Source of the DNA: Leuctra nigra
Lineage: Eukaryota; Arthropoda; Insecta; Plecoptera; Leuctridae
Direction: 5' to 3'
DNA: 64,000 bases
Assembly (NCBI GenBank): GCA_934045905.1
Contig: OW203765.1
Span: 13,455,409-13,519,408, forward strand
Part shown: piece by piece, positions 34,105-45,289 of the stretch
Layout: each line of letters begins with the position of its first letter
Position numbering within the stretch: the first letter of the stretch is position 1
Program-made: the position numbers and the translations under genes
Notes under the pieces: model-generated
What the model saw: the letters and a program-made list of their open reading frames with translations, nothing else
What the model was told of the DNA's origin: nothing
The model's database searches: none

Positions 34105-34530
34105 ATATGGTTCTTATCTAAAAAGTAGAATGTCTGTCTGTCTGTATGTAATACGTCTGTATGTTCTTCATGCATTTCTACACCCTTTGACGGTTCTTAA
34201 CCAAACTGAGCCTACGCACATTGTAGGGTGCTTACCCCCTCCCCCAAACCACCCATAATTGAAAAAAACCACCCCAGTTGAAAAACGCTCTTGAAAAAAA
34301 ACGTTTAATTAACGCTTTCGGCCATATGCTTCTACACCATTGACTGTACTTCGTCAACCTGCCCACATTTCAGGCTACTCACCCTCACCCCCAAACCATC
34401 CCTAATTGAAGTAATTCAGCTTAAAGGCAGAATGTACGAGGAACTTTTTACTCTCATGTACCCCCCCCCCCCCCCCCCCCCCCCCCACTTCCATCCGTTC
34501 GGCACAAGCAACGCCGGGCAGGTCAGATAG
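34105..34530 (+). mobile_element. Possible Helitron-like fragment with poly-C
   Basis: Opens with TGTCTGTCTGTCTG repeats and ends with GGCACAAGCAACGCCGGGCA, then GGTCAGATAG and T. A short GCCGGGC-centred stem and a terminal xTAG|T are like common insect Helitron ends. A C-run of about 26 lies at 34,460-34,486. The assignment is tentative. Confidence 0.35.
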
Positions 34531-34537
34531 TGATATT

Positions 34538-35059
34538 ATGTTTTTTATGTCCTCTTCTCTTGCGTTTTGTAAACTACCACAGATTTATGACACAGATTTT
34601 GTTCTCTCTTCAACAGAAAATGCATGGATTTTTACTCGGCGGATTGCCTTTAAAAGTTACCTTTGCCGAGAAAGAGGTTTAATTTTTCCTTATTCTGTGC
34701 TGGATCATCCATTGTCTTTTTTTTTAAAATAATAAACATAATAAATTTAATTCTGTGTTAATATTCATTTCATGAGATAAATTAATTCATAATACACACT
34801 TTTATACATTAAAACCAAGGTAGGTAAAGTTTAACTTACCTTGCTTTAAAACATAGTTTTATAATGTAATATGTGGAGAATAATACAATAATTATGGGAT
34901 TACCTATAAAGAATTATATAACAAAGTTTTTGTAAAACAATTTTGTTTAGAATACTGCAGTGGTTTTGACTAGTTCAGTCATTGAATATTTAATCCTTGT
35001 AATAGGTTGGCCTATCTAGGGTAGATAATTAACTAATGGTAGAATAATGTTAATTTGAA
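34538..35059. other. Unassigned AT-rich spacer
   Basis: An open frame with a good acceptor (CTACCACAG at 34,582) runs to a stop at 34,732, but its sequence does not continue the RRM. I leave it uncalled. Confidence 0.3.
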
Positions 35060-35200
35060 ATAGGTTTGCGGAATGGACAAGCTTGTAGCATGACCTGTCA
35101 ATTTTTCAATAATTGTTTACAATCACTTGAAGAAGGCCGCAGACAGTGGCCGAAATATTGTGCAATTTATAATAAAAAAATTAAGTTTGTGTCCTGTCCA
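35060..35200 (+). mobile_element. Possible Penelope-like retroelement 3' remnant
   Basis: CACTTGAAGAAGGCCGCAGA followed by CAGTGGCCGAAATATTGTGC has the 'xGAAGAxGGCxxxxxGCCGAAA' form common just after the endonuclease region of Penelope-like elements in invertebrates. Too short to confirm. Confidence 0.3.
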
Positions 35201-35279
35201 AAGGAAAGTAATTCATTTAATATAACACCAAACTTATCAGGAAGAGGAAATTTAAACAAAGCAATTAGTTAGAACCATA

Positions 35280-35594
35280 TAAACTTAAAATCTGAAAATT
35301 CAATAGATTTTAATTAAACTCAATTGATTCATAACATAAATCGACAGATGACAAAGGACAAAGACAAATGACATTGGAATAGTTCTGCTGATGTGGCCCA
35401 CAGCTGTGACGTCATCCAAGTGAACGCTGTTACCTGCGCACTGAACACTGCGCAAGACAACGCGGACCAGCAGGGCGCACAGTAGCCGCCAGCCGATACC
35501 AGTGCAGAGCTGGCTGCGCAGTGCCAACACGCGCATGCAACAAATACTTGCATGGGCTGCACGGGAGATTCCACGCAGGACATCAGGCGTATTA
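35280..35594. other. Unassigned, GC-richer stretch
   Basis: 35,390-35,580 is richer in GC than its surroundings and open on the minus strand in two frames, with no recognisable protein. Confidence 0.25.
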
Positions 35595-35597
35595 TTA

Positions 35598-36226
35598 AGC
35601 CTGAATTACACGATTCAAGACTTTGATCGTCTAAATGAAAACATTTAACATTTAACACGCGGCCAAGTCTTGAATTCAAGACATCTCTTCAGCCTTTTCA
35701 ATTAGAACATGTCCTATTTTCCTTCAAATTTTGAAATACTTCAACAAATTGTTAATTTCACCGCAACTTCAAACAACAATTAACATTGAATCGTCTAAAT
35801 TCTCTTTTATGTTTCCTTGAAATCAAGGGTTGAATTCAACCCTTTCAAGGAAACTTGAACCGTGTAATTCAGGCTTAAGTGAAAAGGCTGAAGAGATGTC
35901 TTGAATTCAAGACATAAGCACTAGGTGGATTCACACGGCCGTTTCAAACTTCCCAAGTTTGCCGAAGTTCCGAATCGCCATTCCAAAAACTCCCGTGTGA
36001 ACTATAAAAGTTTGGAACTCAATCTTCGCAGTTCGAATCTTTTCATAGTTCACACGGGAGTTTTTGGAACGGCGATTCGGAACTTTGGCAAACTTGGGAA
36101 GTTTGGAACGGCCGTGTGAATCCACCTTTAAATGCTTCAATGTTTTCATTTAGACGATCCAAATCCTGAATTTAACCCCCTTGAAAGGATTGAATTCAAG
36201 GAAACTTGAATCGTGTAATTCCGCCT
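35598..36226. mobile_element. MITE complex with TTA duplication
   Basis: Outer ends AGCCTGAATTACACGATTCA and TGAATCGTGTAATTCCGCCT with TTA at 35,595-97 and 36,227-29. An internal end (AACCGTGTAATTCAGGCTT at about 35,857-35,875) shows that two related elements lie in tandem. A 'cttgaattcaagac' palindrome recurs inside. Confidence 0.65.
35924..36127. mobile_element. Near-palindromic MITE nested in the complex
   Basis: Ends GGTGGATTCACACGGCCGTT and AACGGCCGTGTGAATCCACC. Nearly the whole 204 bases folds back on itself. The right side is followed by TTA, and the left flank CTA is probably a mutated copy. Same family as 59,402-59,628. Confidence 0.85.
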
Positions 36227-36241
36227 TTAGTCATTGTCTTG

Positions 36242-36876
36242 TTGAGCGAGCAAAGCGAGCGTCTCCTTTTGGCTCTTTTGTCACGGACCTCTGTTTTTTG
36301 TTTTTTTTTTGTTTTTTTTGGCTGCTACCTGGACCAATGGAAGTTGCACCGTTTCACCGATCGATCTGAAATTTTGCACACATGTAGATACAACCTTTTC
36401 TGTTTGCTGACCCTAATTTTTTTTGAAATTAATTGATTGGTTAAAATTGAAATAAACATCTCCTGATAGGTTGAAAAATGAAAATGGTCTTCAATAAATG
36501 TGATTAAACTCATATTTTGCACGGTCATTAAAACCAACATTGTCTCTTATTTTACAAATTTTCAGCCCTATCAGTTATGAACGTATGCACCTAGATTGAA
36601 ATTTTTAATAGCTGTCAGAGATGAAGTATCGAACTAACTGTTTTCCCACTGCGACATGGATCTGATTTGCTTTAGGAACCACAGTGTTTTGATGCAATTT
36701 TCACGTTTCAATAAAAAGCAGATACCTACTTATGTTGACTGAGTGGATCATTTTTCAATTCAATATGGATGTATATGTTTTCTGTGCGTTCTGTGCGTTC
36801 TGTACGCATTTCCGGTTCGAGAATTTGTACGGACCCGTGCTCGCTCATCAACGCGTTACACTGAGCGTTTTCCAAG
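36242..36876 (+). mobile_element. Family B (Helitron-like) copy
   Basis: 5' TTGAGCGAGCAAAGCGAGCG, T-rich tract, 3' hairpin CGCTCA/TGAGCG with AACGCGTT, TTTTCCAAG then T. The terminal tetranucleotide is CAAG, a change from CTAG. Confidence 0.65.
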
Positions 36877-37369
36877 TTATTTTTTTTCGTTTGTGAAAAT
36901 CATTTAGGCCCGGTTTTACAAAGTCCCCATCAATATCCCCGACAAGTTGACTATACCTACATGACTGTCGGCAGGATAAATATTTACCTGCGTTTTACAA
37001 TAACGAACCACCCGATAAAAACCAGCCGATATCTGTCGGGCGGATAAGCATTTTCGTCACAAGGTTGGTTGTACACATTTGAGTCACGTGATCACCACTG
37101 CCCACTAAATACCAACAAACTTTATTAAAGATGACATCATCATCACCACATCATGTGTTTAGTTGCTGTTTGTGAAGTAGTACATTATATTCTGTTCTGT
37201 TTTTAACTTCTCGTGGATTTTGGAATCATGTTCTTGTGGAGTTTTTTCATCTATGAATAGAATCAATCTTCGATTACATATCACATTTATTGACCAAAAT
37301 ATAATGTCCAGAGAAAATTTATTTCTTATTATTATTAAGTCTATATTCTCAACAGAGCCGAGGCTCCAC
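36877..37369. other. Unassigned spacer
   Basis: 'gcccggttttacaaagtccc' at about 36,908 may be a transposon end. No partner was found. Confidence 0.25.
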
Positions 37370-37370
37370 T

Positions 37371-37719
37371 AGTGAGAATGTAATATAGAGAAGGGAGGAG
37401 AGGAAACCCGATACCGGCATGTAGCCTACTCCTGACGAAAGATACCAAGGGGACCAACGGCTAAACGTCCCTTCCGAAGGACGGTGTAACATTCACAGCA
37501 CGAGCCTCCACAACCCGCGCCGTCGAGAGACTGATAACAGGTGGAGGGAGGTCGTCACACCAACCCCCAAACACCTCAGTCTCTCAGGCCCAACGGCAGC
37601 AACCTGGGCAAGGGAGAGTTGAATGGTCACCCATCCAATCGCTGACCGCGCTCAATGTTGCTTAACCTCGGTGATCTAACGAGAACCGAGGTATCCAACA
37701 CACCAGCCGTTGGGTTAAC
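37371..37719 (-). mobile_element. 5S rRNA-derived SINE
   Basis: On the minus strand, 37,719 to about 37,625 reads like insect 5S rRNA: TCGGTTCTCGTTAGATCACC, then GAGGTTAAGCAACATTGAGC and GCGGTCAGCGATTGGATGGG. This spans the internal control region of 5S genes. The remaining about 250 bases (with ACGTTTAGCCGTTGGTCCCC) are not 5S, so it is a SINE with a 5S promoter head and not a 5S gene. Confidence 0.7.
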
Positions 37720-37762
37720 ATATTCTGGGTGCATAATTCTACAACCATGACTACATAATATA

Positions 37763-38049
37763 CTAGGAAAATGCTCATGCAAAATATGAGTTTGATCACA
37801 TTTGTCGAAGACCATTTTCATTTTATAACCTATCAGGAGATGTTTATTTAAATTTTAACCAATTAATGGATTACAAAAATTAGGGTCTGCGAACAGAAAA
37901 GGTTGTCTCTACATGTGTGCAAAATTTCAGCTCGATCGAAGAAAAACTGTGACCTGTATAGCCTCACCCAACAGAAACAAACAAACAAACAAAAAAACAG
38001 TGGTCCGTGCCAACAGAGCCAAAAGGAGTAGCTCGCTTCGCTCGCTCAA
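37763..38049 (-). mobile_element. Family B copy with internal deletion
   Basis: CTAGGAAAATGCTC (3' end, rc) joins directly to an internal 'atgcaaaatatgagtttgat' block, and the 5' end is complete (CGCTCGCTTCGCTCGCTCAA). Only 287 bases remain. Confidence 0.6.
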
Positions 38050-38072
38050 CAATGAGAGCAATATAGTATCTA

Positions 38073-38683
38073 CTAGGAAAACGCTCAGTGTAACGCGTTG
38101 ATGAGCAAGCCCGGATACGTACAAATTCTCGAACCGGAAATGCGTACAGAACGCACAGAAAACATATACATCCACATTGAATTTAAAAAGGATCCACTCA
38201 GTCTACATAAATGTATCTGCTTTTCATTGAAACGTGAAAATAGCATCTAAGCACTGTGGTTCCTAAAGCAAATCGGATCCATGCGACAGTGGAAAAACAG
38301 TTATTTCGATACTTCATCTCTAACAGCTATTAAAAATGTCCATAAGTACATACGTTCTTAACTGATAGGGCTGAAAATTTGTAAAATAAGAGACATTGTT
38401 GGTCTTAATGACCATGCAAAATATGAGTTTGATCAGTATTATCGAAGACCATTTTCATTTTTCAACCTATCAGGAGATATTTATTTAAATTTTAACCAAT
38501 CAATGGTTTTCCAAAAAATTTAGGTCTGCAAACAAAAAATTTTGTCTCTACATGTGTGCAAAATTTCAGATTGATCAATGAAACGGTGCAAAATCTATTG
38601 CTCCAGAGAGCCGCCAATTAAAAAAAAAAAACATAGGTCCGTGTCAAAAGAGTCAAAAGGAGACGCTCGCTTCGCTCGCTCAA
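38073..38683 (-). mobile_element. Family B copy
   Basis: Both ends are intact (CTAGGAAAACGCTCAGTGTA at 38,073; CGCTCGCTTCGCTCGCTCAA at 38,683). It lies 23 bases from the preceding copy in the same orientation, giving a head-to-tail pair. Confidence 0.65.
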
Positions 38684-39065
38684 CTAATTGATAAATATTG
38701 ATATGTAATTTGAATCAGCGGTATATACCGCTGTTTCGGTATATACCTGAAACTAATGTTAACAAATATTGATATGTTGTTTAGCGTGCAAGTAGATTTA
38801 AATTTTATGAAATAAGTTTTCAATATAACTACCTGTATTTTAATTTATGCAATGACATATAAAGCTACTAGGTAGTAGGGCTAGACTGCTCATCTTACTC
38901 CAACAGCGTGATTTTGTCCGCCATCTTGGATTGGGTAAGAAACTGAATTACCTGTACTGCTTAGGAGCATATTTGACACTCAAAATCTAGTGGAGCGGTT
39001 GCTCCGCCCAGCCAAGTCGTACAGTACACTCACACTCACTCAACATACCGTCAACCCCTGACAAG
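38684..39065 (+). repeat. Spacer and family A hairpin-end fragment
   Basis: 38,985-39,065 has ATCTAGTGGAGCGGTTGCTC, AGCCAAGTCGTACAGTACAC and 'actcaacataccgtcaa', i.e. the first 80 bases of family A. The hairpin is slightly mutated and the rest of the element is absent. Confidence 0.55.
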
Positions 39066-39214
39066 ACTTTGACATTTTCTCAAAAGATTCACTAAATTGT
39101 ACCTCAAAATCACTCATATATTGGAATATTGTTCTTACTTCGAAAACAAGCAGTCGTCTCAATAACTTAATCATCATCACCTCTCTCCTATCATTATATC
39201 CCATGCCATTTATT

Positions 39215-39827
39215 TAGATTAAGAACAATTCTGTTTCCATTTCTCCTTATGACTTCGAGTAAGAAGCAAAACATCAGTATATTCAACAGATGTGTTGGCG
39301 AATTTTTTCGCTTTAAATTTATAGGGTTTCACACATGAATTCAACGCCTCCTCTTCAATATCATCACGATGATTGTTTGCTTGAATATCAGGGGATTGTT
39401 CTGTCGAAGTAGACAGTCCGACTCCACCGTGAAGTTGAGTGTTTATAGCTGGCCTCTGCATGTGTTTGCATGCATTACTTAACTAGTTTCAGAACTAAAC
39501 TGTTTTTCACACATGTGGCACTGAATCGTGATCTATGTTCAAATGTTGCATTAACCTGTCTCTCCGCGAAAACATACGATCACAGATTTTACATGAAAAA
39601 GTTATCTTTAGATAAATCGTCGCTTTGGCCCTTAATAAGCTCGATTTTCTAGTAAAACTAGCTTTACATCCATATTTTTTTTTAACTTCTTTATTATTTA
39701 ATTCAACATACATATTTAATTCATCACAATCGTATACGATTTTCTGGGACTTTGACACACAAACAGGGAGTATTAAGCATTGTGGCTCGCGTGATTGGCG
39801 CGTTCTGAACATGTGCCGTACTCGCAC
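39215..39827 (-). pseudogene. C2H2 zinc-finger remnant
   Basis: One clear finger, FSCKICDRMFSRRDRLMQHL ending in NIDH (C-x2-C-x12-H-x4-H), lies in a 106-codon open frame (39,827-39,507) starting MRVRHMF. Just downstream another frame holds CEKQFSSET, like the start of a further finger, and then a stop. A second 80-codon frame (39,461-39,219) follows. Shifts between these frames suggest decay. It could instead be exons of a real gene with introns I did not see. Confidence 0.5.
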
Positions 39828-40189
39828 GTAACACAGTAATGTTTCGGGGGGGGGGGGGGGGGGGACTCTAATCTACAAACCAGTGTCTACTTTATATCGT
39901 TAGGTTAACGAGACAACTGTTTCAAACACACACAAGCACAAGAAGTTGAATAAGAATAAGAATAAGTTAGAATAAGTAGAATAAGTAGAATAAGTTGAGA
40001 TTGAAGGGAATGCACTTTGCATAGAAATAATTTCTGAAATGTATTTTTAAACGGTTCTATGAGCTTTCAATACACATGATTGTTTTTAAAAATATAATGT
40101 TAATCCACGGATTTAAAGCAGTTGCTTAACCTCAGATTTCGCTCCTTCCCCCCCTCCGCAGAATATATTTCAGATGACCCGCTACTTTT
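39828..40189. other. Poly-G run and low-complexity spacer
   Basis: A run of about 18 G at 39,846-39,863, then GAATAAGAATAAG repeats near 39,950-39,990. No gene seen. Confidence 0.5.
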
Positions 40190-40812
40190 TTGAGCGAGCG
40201 TAGAGAGCGTCACCACGGTACTCTTATGGCACTTTCTCTGTGTGTTTGTTTTTTTGTTTTTTTGCCTGCCACTGCCCAGGTCAAACTGCACAACCAATCG
40301 ATCTGAAATTTTGCATAAACGTAATCTATGCAGTCTCTGGAATCGTTTTTGAAAGGGATCCTGTGATTGGTTCAAATTTTAAAAACATTGGTTGGTCCGA
40401 TCAATTTGAAATTTGTACATATCATTACTACCAACATTGTCCCCAATCTTACAAAGTTTCAGCCCAATCCTCTCATTGGTTAAAGTATAAATCCATAGTT
40501 CCTGTGCTTTTGAAATTTAAACTAGAACCCTTTTACCGACCAATTTCAAACTTTGCATGGTCATTGGGACCAGCACTGTATTTTTGACAATTTTTAGACG
40601 AATCTGTAGTTCTTTTCAAAAGTTATTGTAATTTTAAGGACATTTTATTCTACAATCTTGAAATATTTGAAAAAGTATACTAAATGTTCATCCTTGCCTT
40701 CTTGATTCTTTATTTCCAAGTCCTGTAGAGCAGCTGATATTGCAAACGCATATTATATCGGATGCAGTACGATGGATCGCTCATCAACGCGTTACACTGA
40801 GCGTTTTCCTAG
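40190..40812 (+). mobile_element. Family B copy, subfamily with TCACCACGG
   Basis: 5' TTGAGCGAGCGTAGAGAGCG, then TCACCACGGTACTCTTATGG (different from the usual CTCCTTTTGG), also seen at 60,335. 3' CGCTCATCAACGCGTTACAC, TGAGCGTTTTCCTAG and T. Confidence 0.65.
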
Positions 40813-40860
40813 TTAGTTTCACAGGCGGTAAGGAACTATATTTGAAAGGGGCGACAATAT

Positions 40861-41525
40861 ATAGGAAAACGCTCTGTGTTACGCGTTGATGAGCGAGCAC
40901 GGATACGTGCAACACCTCGAACCGAAATTCTGTCTATGGAAAATGTCATTAAAACTTAAAAGCCAGTCATTCTTGAATTTCGTCACAGACTTGTACATAA
41001 AAGTCTCCAAAAGTTCATAATGGTGCCAATAACCTTGCAAAGTATTACGTTGATCGATTGAACCTTTCTGATTGAACGGATCCTTGTTAATTTTCAAAAA
41101 TCATAAGAGCTCATTCAAAAATTATATCTGGGACCACTCATACGATATTAGTGTGTGTACACAATATCAGATCGATCTGTTGAACGGTCAATATTAGTTT
41201 CATATGCATTTGAAAGTTTCTGCTCTGACTACCTTGGAACTTGAAGAGTCGAGGTTGCCGTATAGTCAACATTTTCAAGAAATTTGACAGCCAACACGCA
41301 AAATGTCAGTTAAATGTTAATACATTTTGGATTTTAACACAGATTAGTCTTATTGTCAAAAATACAGATAATATTGGTCCCAATGACCATGCAAAGTTTG
41401 AAATTGGTCGGTCAAAGGGTTCTAGTTTAAATTTCAACAATCACTGGAAAGATGGTTTTAAATTTTAACCTATGGGAGGATTTGGTTGAAACTTTGTATA
41501 AGATTGGGGACAATGTGGGTCGTAA
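40861..41525 (-). mobile_element. Family B copy, 5'-truncated
   Basis: The 3' end in reverse complement (AGGAAAACGCTCTGTGTTAC, GCGTTGATGAGCGAGCAC) faces the 3' end of the previous copy 48 bases away. The terminal tetranucleotide is CTAT instead of CTAG. The body runs to about 41,525. Confidence 0.6.
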
Positions 41526-41625
41526 TAACTAACGTTATTACGCCTAATAATAACTACGTAATAACTAACGTAATAAGTTAAGTTACGTAATAACTTAATA
41601 ACTTACGTAAGTTATGTAATTTCTT
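41526..41625. repeat. TTACGTAA-rich low-complexity block
   Basis: About eight overlapping TAATAACTAACG or TTACGTAA words in 100 bases, each self-complementary. Confidence 0.6.
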
Positions 41626-41789
41626 ATGATTTAATCCCCGCCTTTCCTGGTTTAAAATCTGATGTACTGACAGTTAATTTAATTTAATTTTATGTTTGTT
41701 TGGCACATTCAGGTAATAAATGAGCTTTTACATGAGCTAATGATGAAATCAGGAATGCATCAGAAACAATGTGGGCGTTAAAATCGAAC

Positions 41790-42110
41790 CATGTTATCGC
41801 CATGGCAACGCGTGATTCGGCTTTCCACGTCGCTTGTCGGGAATTATTCATGAGGTCGAGTTATCGGGGGCGATGTGTGCTCAGACAACTCGCCATCTGA
41901 TTACCTCCCACCTCGTGCAGATTTAACATGCAATCACGTGCCAGATGTCAAGAGAAGCGTGACACAGCATCCAGAGCTGATGGACCAGTACTCTTGCACA
42001 CGTTCCACTCAAATCAGTCGGCAAACACGACTCCTCAACACCTGCAACACTCTTCAATACACGGAGCAAGTTGGTTCAGGTTTGATTTGTGGTCCCGGTT
42101 TGAATGCCAC
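41790..42110 (+). other. Possible exon, two open frames
   Basis: GC-richer than its surroundings and open in two + frames for more than 80 codons. An acceptor-like CCCACCTCGTGCAG lies before 41,921, and a donor-like TTCAG|GTTTGA follows. Neither frame has a domain I recognise (one reads QSRARCQEKRDTASRADG, the other PDVKRSVTQHPELMDQYS). Listed because the composition is coding-like. Confidence 0.25.
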
Positions 42111-42780
42111 GCCCAGGCACGTGGGAAGGGGGTTGGGGGTGGGAGGGATCCCCTTCCCCCTCCTCCACTCGTGCAGGCTGACCCTCCATTCACCAAACAA
42201 AATTAAGATTAGTGTCCAAGAATCACTTAACTAAATTCTAAAAAACGCCCTGCGGGGCAAAAATAGTGTGTTTTTCTTGCAATTTGAGCAGTTTAAAATC
42301 CCAGAATGAATTTTAAAAGGTTGGATTATTTTGCTTCAGTTTGTGCATTTTAAACCCCATAATCACTTTTAACTTGTTTCGATTCCCCAAAAAAACCTGC
42401 GGGCCTAAACCTGGTGGGCGCAGCCCCCTAGACACCCATTCTCGGTGTCGCAATCCCCCCCCCCCCCCCCCCCCCCATGTTGAAGGTAGTTCCTACGCGC
42501 CTGTCGACGCCCGTCCTTTGATTGGATTTATTTTTAGTACCCACCTACTTATAGTTTACCTCAGTCGAACGGCATATGTTGGAAATGTTCCCTAAGACCA
42601 CGACCGTCTCCTTCCCACCGTCCATCCTGCCTACTCCTTGTCACCTTCCTATCATCAACATAATCATCATCAACATTCATCTTATAGTCTTATTCATCTT
42701 CATCTTATCAATTATTTGGCGACTATATGAAACATCACTAAAAGCAATACCTACTGTTTTGTAACCGTTTTATACCTAAA
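42111..42780. other. Spacer with poly-C and a SINE-body fragment
   Basis: A C-run of about 25 near 42,455-42,476. 42,555-42,710 ('ccacgaccgtctccttccca', then CATCAACATAATCATCATCA) matches the body of the SINE at 44,184. A 'ctgcgggcctaaacctggtg' stretch at 42,400 is unassigned. Confidence 0.45.
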
Positions 42781-43224
42781 ACAATAATTTTCGTGTTTTG
42801 GATGATATAATTAGATGCATAAGTTTAAACGGCGCGTCAACGGCGTGGTTATACTGCGCAGATGTTTATTGGAAACAATTAAAATCCCATAAGAAACTAT
42901 TTTGTATTAAATTTCAATAACAAGGCTAAGTTGAACCCGCGCTAGCATGGGACACCCTATACCTGGCAATGCTAAACAGGGTTCAAATTAGCCTGTCCCC
43001 GAACTTAAATAGGCATTCACAAATATAGGTAGGCATAAACATAAACCTAGGTAGGCTAAGTGCCGGAATTAAAATATGAAATTACAATAGGTAATGTTGG
43101 TAGCAACTGTATACTTATAATTTTGCAATGTACAATAACGTTTCCCGAAATAATGGTATTCATGGATACACACTAAAATACAATATTCTATTATTTGAAT
43201 GGAACGGAATGATAATCAATTCCA
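42781..43224. other. Unassigned spacer
   Basis: A block 'gtttaaacggcgcgtcaacg' near 42,829 is shared with the intron at 17,503. Otherwise nothing recognised. Confidence 0.35.
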
Positions 43225-43345
43225 ATCTCCTTGGAGATCTATAACCCATGTTGGTAGATCTCTCGCCCGGCAAGTGAGAGGTCCTGGGTTCGAGCCCCGG
43301 TTCGGTCGGATATTTTTCACAACGCACATCCCTTCATATCATCCT
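43225..43345 (+). mobile_element. tRNA-Ala-like SINE, 5'-damaged
   Basis: Retains CTCTCGCCCGGCAAGTGAGA, a T-arm GGGTTCGAGCCCCGGTTCGG and the family tail 'tcacaacgcacatcccttca'. The D-arm is eroded. Same family as 6,895 and 19,745. Confidence 0.7.
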
Positions 43346-43614
43346 GACTCCATGGAAGTTTTCCACAGAAACCTATACGTTCTCATTTTATTATTTGTTT
43401 AGCGGGACTAAATTGTGTTGATTGCATTAATTTTAATATTCTCAAAAACAAATATAACTAATGACAATTACATTGTAAAGATGCATTCGTAGGATGCATT
43501 CCTACGCTAAACGTAGGATATTCTGTAATCAGAACCGTAGGAATCGGGGTATTTTTCATGTTGAAACCCATGTTCTGACGAACATGGTTCTGACGAAAAT
43601 TCAGATCTATTATA

Positions 43615-44660
43615 TGAACACGACATTTGGTGTCAGAAACGGGATTTTCCGTTGAAGTAAATAATGAATTCGAACTGGATGTAGTTCGTGTACTTTGTTA
43701 TGTACAGACTAAATTGTGAAACACATATTATTAATTAGCTTTTTTTAATTTCTGAAAAATCCACATTTGGTGTCACAAATGGGATTTAAGTTGAAATAAA
43801 TTAGGAATTATAACCGAATTTAGTGCGTTCATTTTGATATGTACATTTTTATATGTACAGTCATGAACATGTTATAATGTTCACGCAATTCATGATTTTC
43901 AAAATATTAAAATTTACATTTGGTGTCAGAAACGGGATTTTCAGCTGAAATAATTTAGGAATCCGAGCTGGATGTAGTTCATGTACTTTATGTCGAGTCC
44001 GAATCGCATGTTTTTATATAATTCGAGATTATTAAAACTTTCTGATTAATTCACATTTGGTGTCATATGTGGGACACAAAATAATTTGATAAAATATAAA
44101 TGTCAGTTGACATTTGAAAGTTCAGTTAAAATAAATCAGTGATTAGAACCGAATTTAGTACGTGCATTCTGATATGTACAGCAGTACGGAACATGTTGGG
44201 TGAGTGGTTAACGCTCTGAACTTGTATTCCGGAGGCCCGGGTTCGATTCCCGCGGCCGTTTTCCTCACTGGGGTTTTTTCGTGGTTTTCCCTCAGTCGAC
44301 AGGCAAATGCTGGGAAGGTACCCTACTATAATGCCACGACCGCCTCCTTCCCACGTTCCATTCTTATCTCCTCTTCACCATCATCTCCCAATCATCATCA
44401 TAATCATTTCATCCGTCGCCATTAAACTCGCTGCAGAACAGTGCGACGTTAAGCCCCAGACAAAAAAAAGATATGTACAGCAAGAAATAAATATCACAAT
44501 TCGGGATTTTTAAAATATTATAACTAATATTTGGTGTCAGAAACGGGATTTTCAGCTGAAATAAATTAGGAATTAGAACAGGATTCAGTGCGCTTATTCC
44601 GACACGGGCATCCAAGCAAACGAACATTTTAACGTAATTCTAGATTTATTCACCTGAGAA
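43615..44660 (+). repeat. Tandem repeat with a tRNA-Leu-primer-site-like motif
   Basis: TTTGGTGTCAGAAACGGGAT, or a diverged form, begins at about 43,624, 43,764, 43,917, 44,053 and 44,529. Units are about 140-155 bases with 'gaaataaattaggaattaga' and 'gatatgtaca' parts. The motif resembles a retrotransposon primer-binding site complementary to the 3' end of tRNA-Leu. Confidence 0.7.
44184..44469 (+). mobile_element. tRNA-derived SINE with 13-bp duplication
   Basis: The head has a box A-like GGGTGAGTGGTTAACGCTCT and a box B-like GGGTTCGATTCCC. The body has CCACGACCGCCTCCTTCCCA and an ATCATCATC tract, then 'gcgacgttaagccccagaca' and an A-tail. GATATGTACAGCA is present on both sides (44,171-44,183 and 44,470-44,482), so the insertion is intact. 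Confidence 0.9.
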
Positions 44661-45289
44661 TTCGGTGTCCACTTGATGAGCACATCCGCTTTAATGTCAC
44701 GTCTACCAACATTGTAATGCAAACAAGAACACCAAATAGCGTTACATTATTTACAAAACACAATCTTTGAGAATTCCTCATACCTTCCTATAAATTCACC
44801 ATTTTATCTACCCGTGTTAGCCGTTTAGTTTTTCCCATCCGACTAGAAAAAAAATATACATAAAACGTATGAGTATCTTATAGTATCTACCTTCACCCTG
44901 TACTAAAAACGAAAAACAACGCATATAAAAGCTTTCCATCAGTCTCTTTATCATGCAAAGTCAACGTCCATAGCTCATTCATAGGGAAGGTGTAGGGGAA
45001 AATAACAAAAAAAAAAACAGAGAGGCGAGACTAAATCTCTTGGCAAAGAAGTCGAGTCCCCAAATCCCCTCGCCCCCTCCCCGACCCCCACCCCACCAGA
45101 TCGCCAGGGGCCGTGTGAATAATGTGCAGGGATCGAAGGCTGGATGATAGTTTATTACACCTCATATACTATAATAGCATGGCCATACTGTCTTGCAATC
45201 CACTCCCAGTGCCCCTGGTGAGAATGAGTGGAACTTTGCTAGGTGGTTGTAATTTAATACGTTTTTACATTTTTAAAGTTTATTGCCCA
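44661..45289. other. Unassigned spacer
   Basis: 45,050-45,110 is C-rich. No frame or repeat that I can support. Confidence 0.3.

Noticed and set aside
34583..34732. Possible terminal exon of the R3H/RRM gene (good acceptor, phase 0, stop codon)
   Set aside because: The peptide (IYDTDFVLSSTENAW...) does not supply RRM strand 4 and lies behind a poly-C and a repeat. Phase agreement alone is one chance in three.
37625..37719. A 5S rRNA gene
   Set aside because: The 5' and 3' parts of 5S are missing or diverged and the homology stops after about 90 bases, followed by a SINE body.
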